Part shown: one piece after another, positions 63,099 through 64,000 of the stretch
Numbering within the stretch: position 1 is the first letter of the stretch
How the letters are laid out: each line of letters starts with the position of its first letter
DNA from: Azospirillum baldaniorum
Lineage (GTDB): Bacteria; Pseudomonadota; Alphaproteobacteria; Azospirillales; Azospirillaceae
Length of the DNA: 64,000 nt
Reading direction: 5' to 3'
Assembly: GCF_003119195.2 (NCBI RefSeq)
Contig: NZ_CP022260.1
Location: forward strand, 651,501-715,500
Notes under the pieces: generated by a model
The model's database searches: none
Told to the model about the DNA's origin: nothing
The model's input: the letters and a program-made list of their open reading frames with translations, nothing else
Made by a program: the position numbers and the translations under genes

Positions 63099-64000
63099 GC
63101 CTGCCCCGCGTCCTCGTCGTCGCCCACAACCACCCCAGCCTGCATCCCGGCGGCACGGAAATCTTCGCGCACGAGCTGTTCGGCAGCCTGAAGGCCAAAG
63201 GGGCGGAGGCCCTGTTCCTCGCCTGCACCAACGGCGTCCACCGCGACCGCAAGCCCGGCACCAACCTCCAGACGCTGGGCCGCAGCGCCGACGAGGTGGT
63301 GCTGTGGGCTGGGCATTTCGATCACTTCTTCCAGAGCCAGATCGACCTGCACGGCATCGTGCCCGACCTGTCGAACCTGCTGCGCGCCTTCCAGCCGGAC
63401 ATCGTGCACATCCACCACACGCTGCTGCTGGGCGTGGAGATGCTGTTCCTGATCCGCCGCGTCTGCCCGCGCGCGCGCATCGTCTACACGCTGCACGACT
63501 ACTACCCGATCTGCGCCAATGACGGGCAGATGGTGACGACCAACGGCCACGCGCTGTGCCGCATGGCCTCGCCCGACGCCTGCCACCGCTGCTTCCCCGA
63601 CCGGCCGGCCGACCAGTTCGTGCTGCGCGAGAAGCACATCAAGGCGATGTTCGGGCTGGTCGACCATTTCCTGGCGCCCAGCGCCTTCCTGCGCGACCGC
63701 TACATCGCCTGGGGCATCGACCCGGACAGCATCTCCGTCATGGAGAACGGGCGCCCGGCGGTCCGTCCGGCGCCGCACCGGCCGCTGCCCGCGGGCGCGC
63801 CGCGCAACGCCTTCGCCTATTTCGGCAACCTGAACCCCTTCAAGGGGATCACGGTCGCGCTGGACGCCGCCGCCCGGCTGGAGAAGCAGGGGCAGGACCT
63901 GACGCTGGCCGTCCATGGCGGCGCGCCGTTCCAGACCGACGCCTTCAAGGACAAGGTCGAGCAGGGCTTCAAGGGCGCCCGCGGCACCGCCGTCCGCCAC
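63095..64000 (+). CDS. GT4-type glycosyltransferase, N-terminal part (runs off the right edge)
   Basis: The 302 residues present show a GT-B enzyme. Seen: RVLVVAHNHPSLHPGGTEIFAHELF (donor-side N-terminal loop with GGTE), DIVHIHHTLLLG, VYTLHDYYPICA and a cysteine set (ICAND, CRMASPDACHRCFPD) common in family 4 sugar transferases, then FAYFGNLNPFKGITVALDAA at the start of the second domain. The start overlaps the methyltransferase stop (ATGA), so these genes are one operon. Confidence 0.9.
   Translation, partial: MSLPRVLVVAHNHPSLHPGGTEIFAHELFGSLKAKGAEALFLACTNGVHRDRKPGTNLQTLGRSADEVVLWAGHFDHFFQSQIDLHGIVPDLSNLLRAFQPDIVHIHHTLLLGVEMLFLIRRVCPRARIVYTLHDYYPICANDGQMVTTNGHALCRMASPDACHRCFPDRPADQFVLREKHIKAMFGLVDHFLAPSAFLRDRYIAWGIDPDSISVMENGRPAVRPAPHRPLPAGAPRNAFAYFGNLNPFKGITVALDAAARLEKQGQDLTLAVHGGAPFQTDAFKDKVEQGFKGARGTAVRH

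Overview
The window is high-GC DNA (except a few AT-rich intergenic islands) with dense genes, strong Shine-Dalgarno sequences and long antisense reading frames. Gene content (MucR, a DUF2336 protein, an LdtR-like MarR protein, CoA-linked leucine and valine catabolism, several Liv-type ABC genes, a type I secretion/RTX module) points to an alphaproteobacterium of the Rhodospirillales, most likely Azospirillum or a close relative. That assignment is inference from gene content; no rRNA or tRNA is present to confirm it.

Region 1 (1-21.3 kb) is carbohydrate and envelope related. It holds a truncated GH4 glycosidase, three GH1 beta-glucosidases (two of them a divergent, very similar pair), a glycosyltransferase followed by an unrecognised protein and an ABC half-transporter whose ATPase motifs are destroyed, and a divergent pair of TPR proteins (one fused to a glycosyltransferase-like domain, the other to radical SAM plus SPASM). 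Then come a zinc-ligand-poor MucR regulator, an exported NodB-type deacetylase, an O-methyltransferase, an exported esterase, a PRC-barrel protein and an exported class A beta-lactamase-fold protein.

Region 2 (21.3-33.9 kb) is a leftward leucine/isovalerate catabolic run: isovaleryl-CoA dehydrogenase, thiolase, acyl-CoA dehydrogenase, methylcrotonyl-CoA carboxylase beta, methylglutaconyl-CoA hydratase, carboxylase alpha, HMG-CoA lyase, a tandem universal stress protein, ETF-ubiquinone oxidoreductase and a short-chain dehydrogenase. An 18-bp inverted repeat in front of isovaleryl-CoA dehydrogenase recurs almost exactly in front of a TetR gene 17 kb away (50.9 kb), which nominates that TetR protein as its regulator.

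Region 3 (34-46 kb) is a leftward module for uptake and CoA activation of an unknown organic acid: aldehyde dehydrogenase, PaaK-like ligase, LivF, binding protein, LivM, LivH, a large acyl-CoA ligase and LivG. Divergent from it is the most unusual gene of the window, an IclR-type DNA-binding domain fused to an acyl-CoA-synthetase-like domain that has a broken phosphate loop and stops at the hinge before the C-terminal catalytic domain. Two copies of a 17-bp palindrome lie in the divergent promoter region. I propose a ligase-derived ligand-sensing repressor.

Region 4 (46-53.4 kb) has valine catabolism genes (3-hydroxyisobutyrate dehydrogenase, isobutyryl-CoA dehydrogenase), a GntR regulator flanked on both sides by TTGTATAC sites, malonyl-CoA synthetase (matB), the TetR gene, a DUF2336 protein and a MarR protein. 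Region 5 (53.4-64 kb) has galE, a type I secretion ABC/HlyD pair, a pure RTX-repeat protein, and glycosyltransferase and methyltransferase genes continuing off the right edge.

Seven GC-rich palindromic intergenic repeats of two families each lie within about 30 nt of a stop codon.
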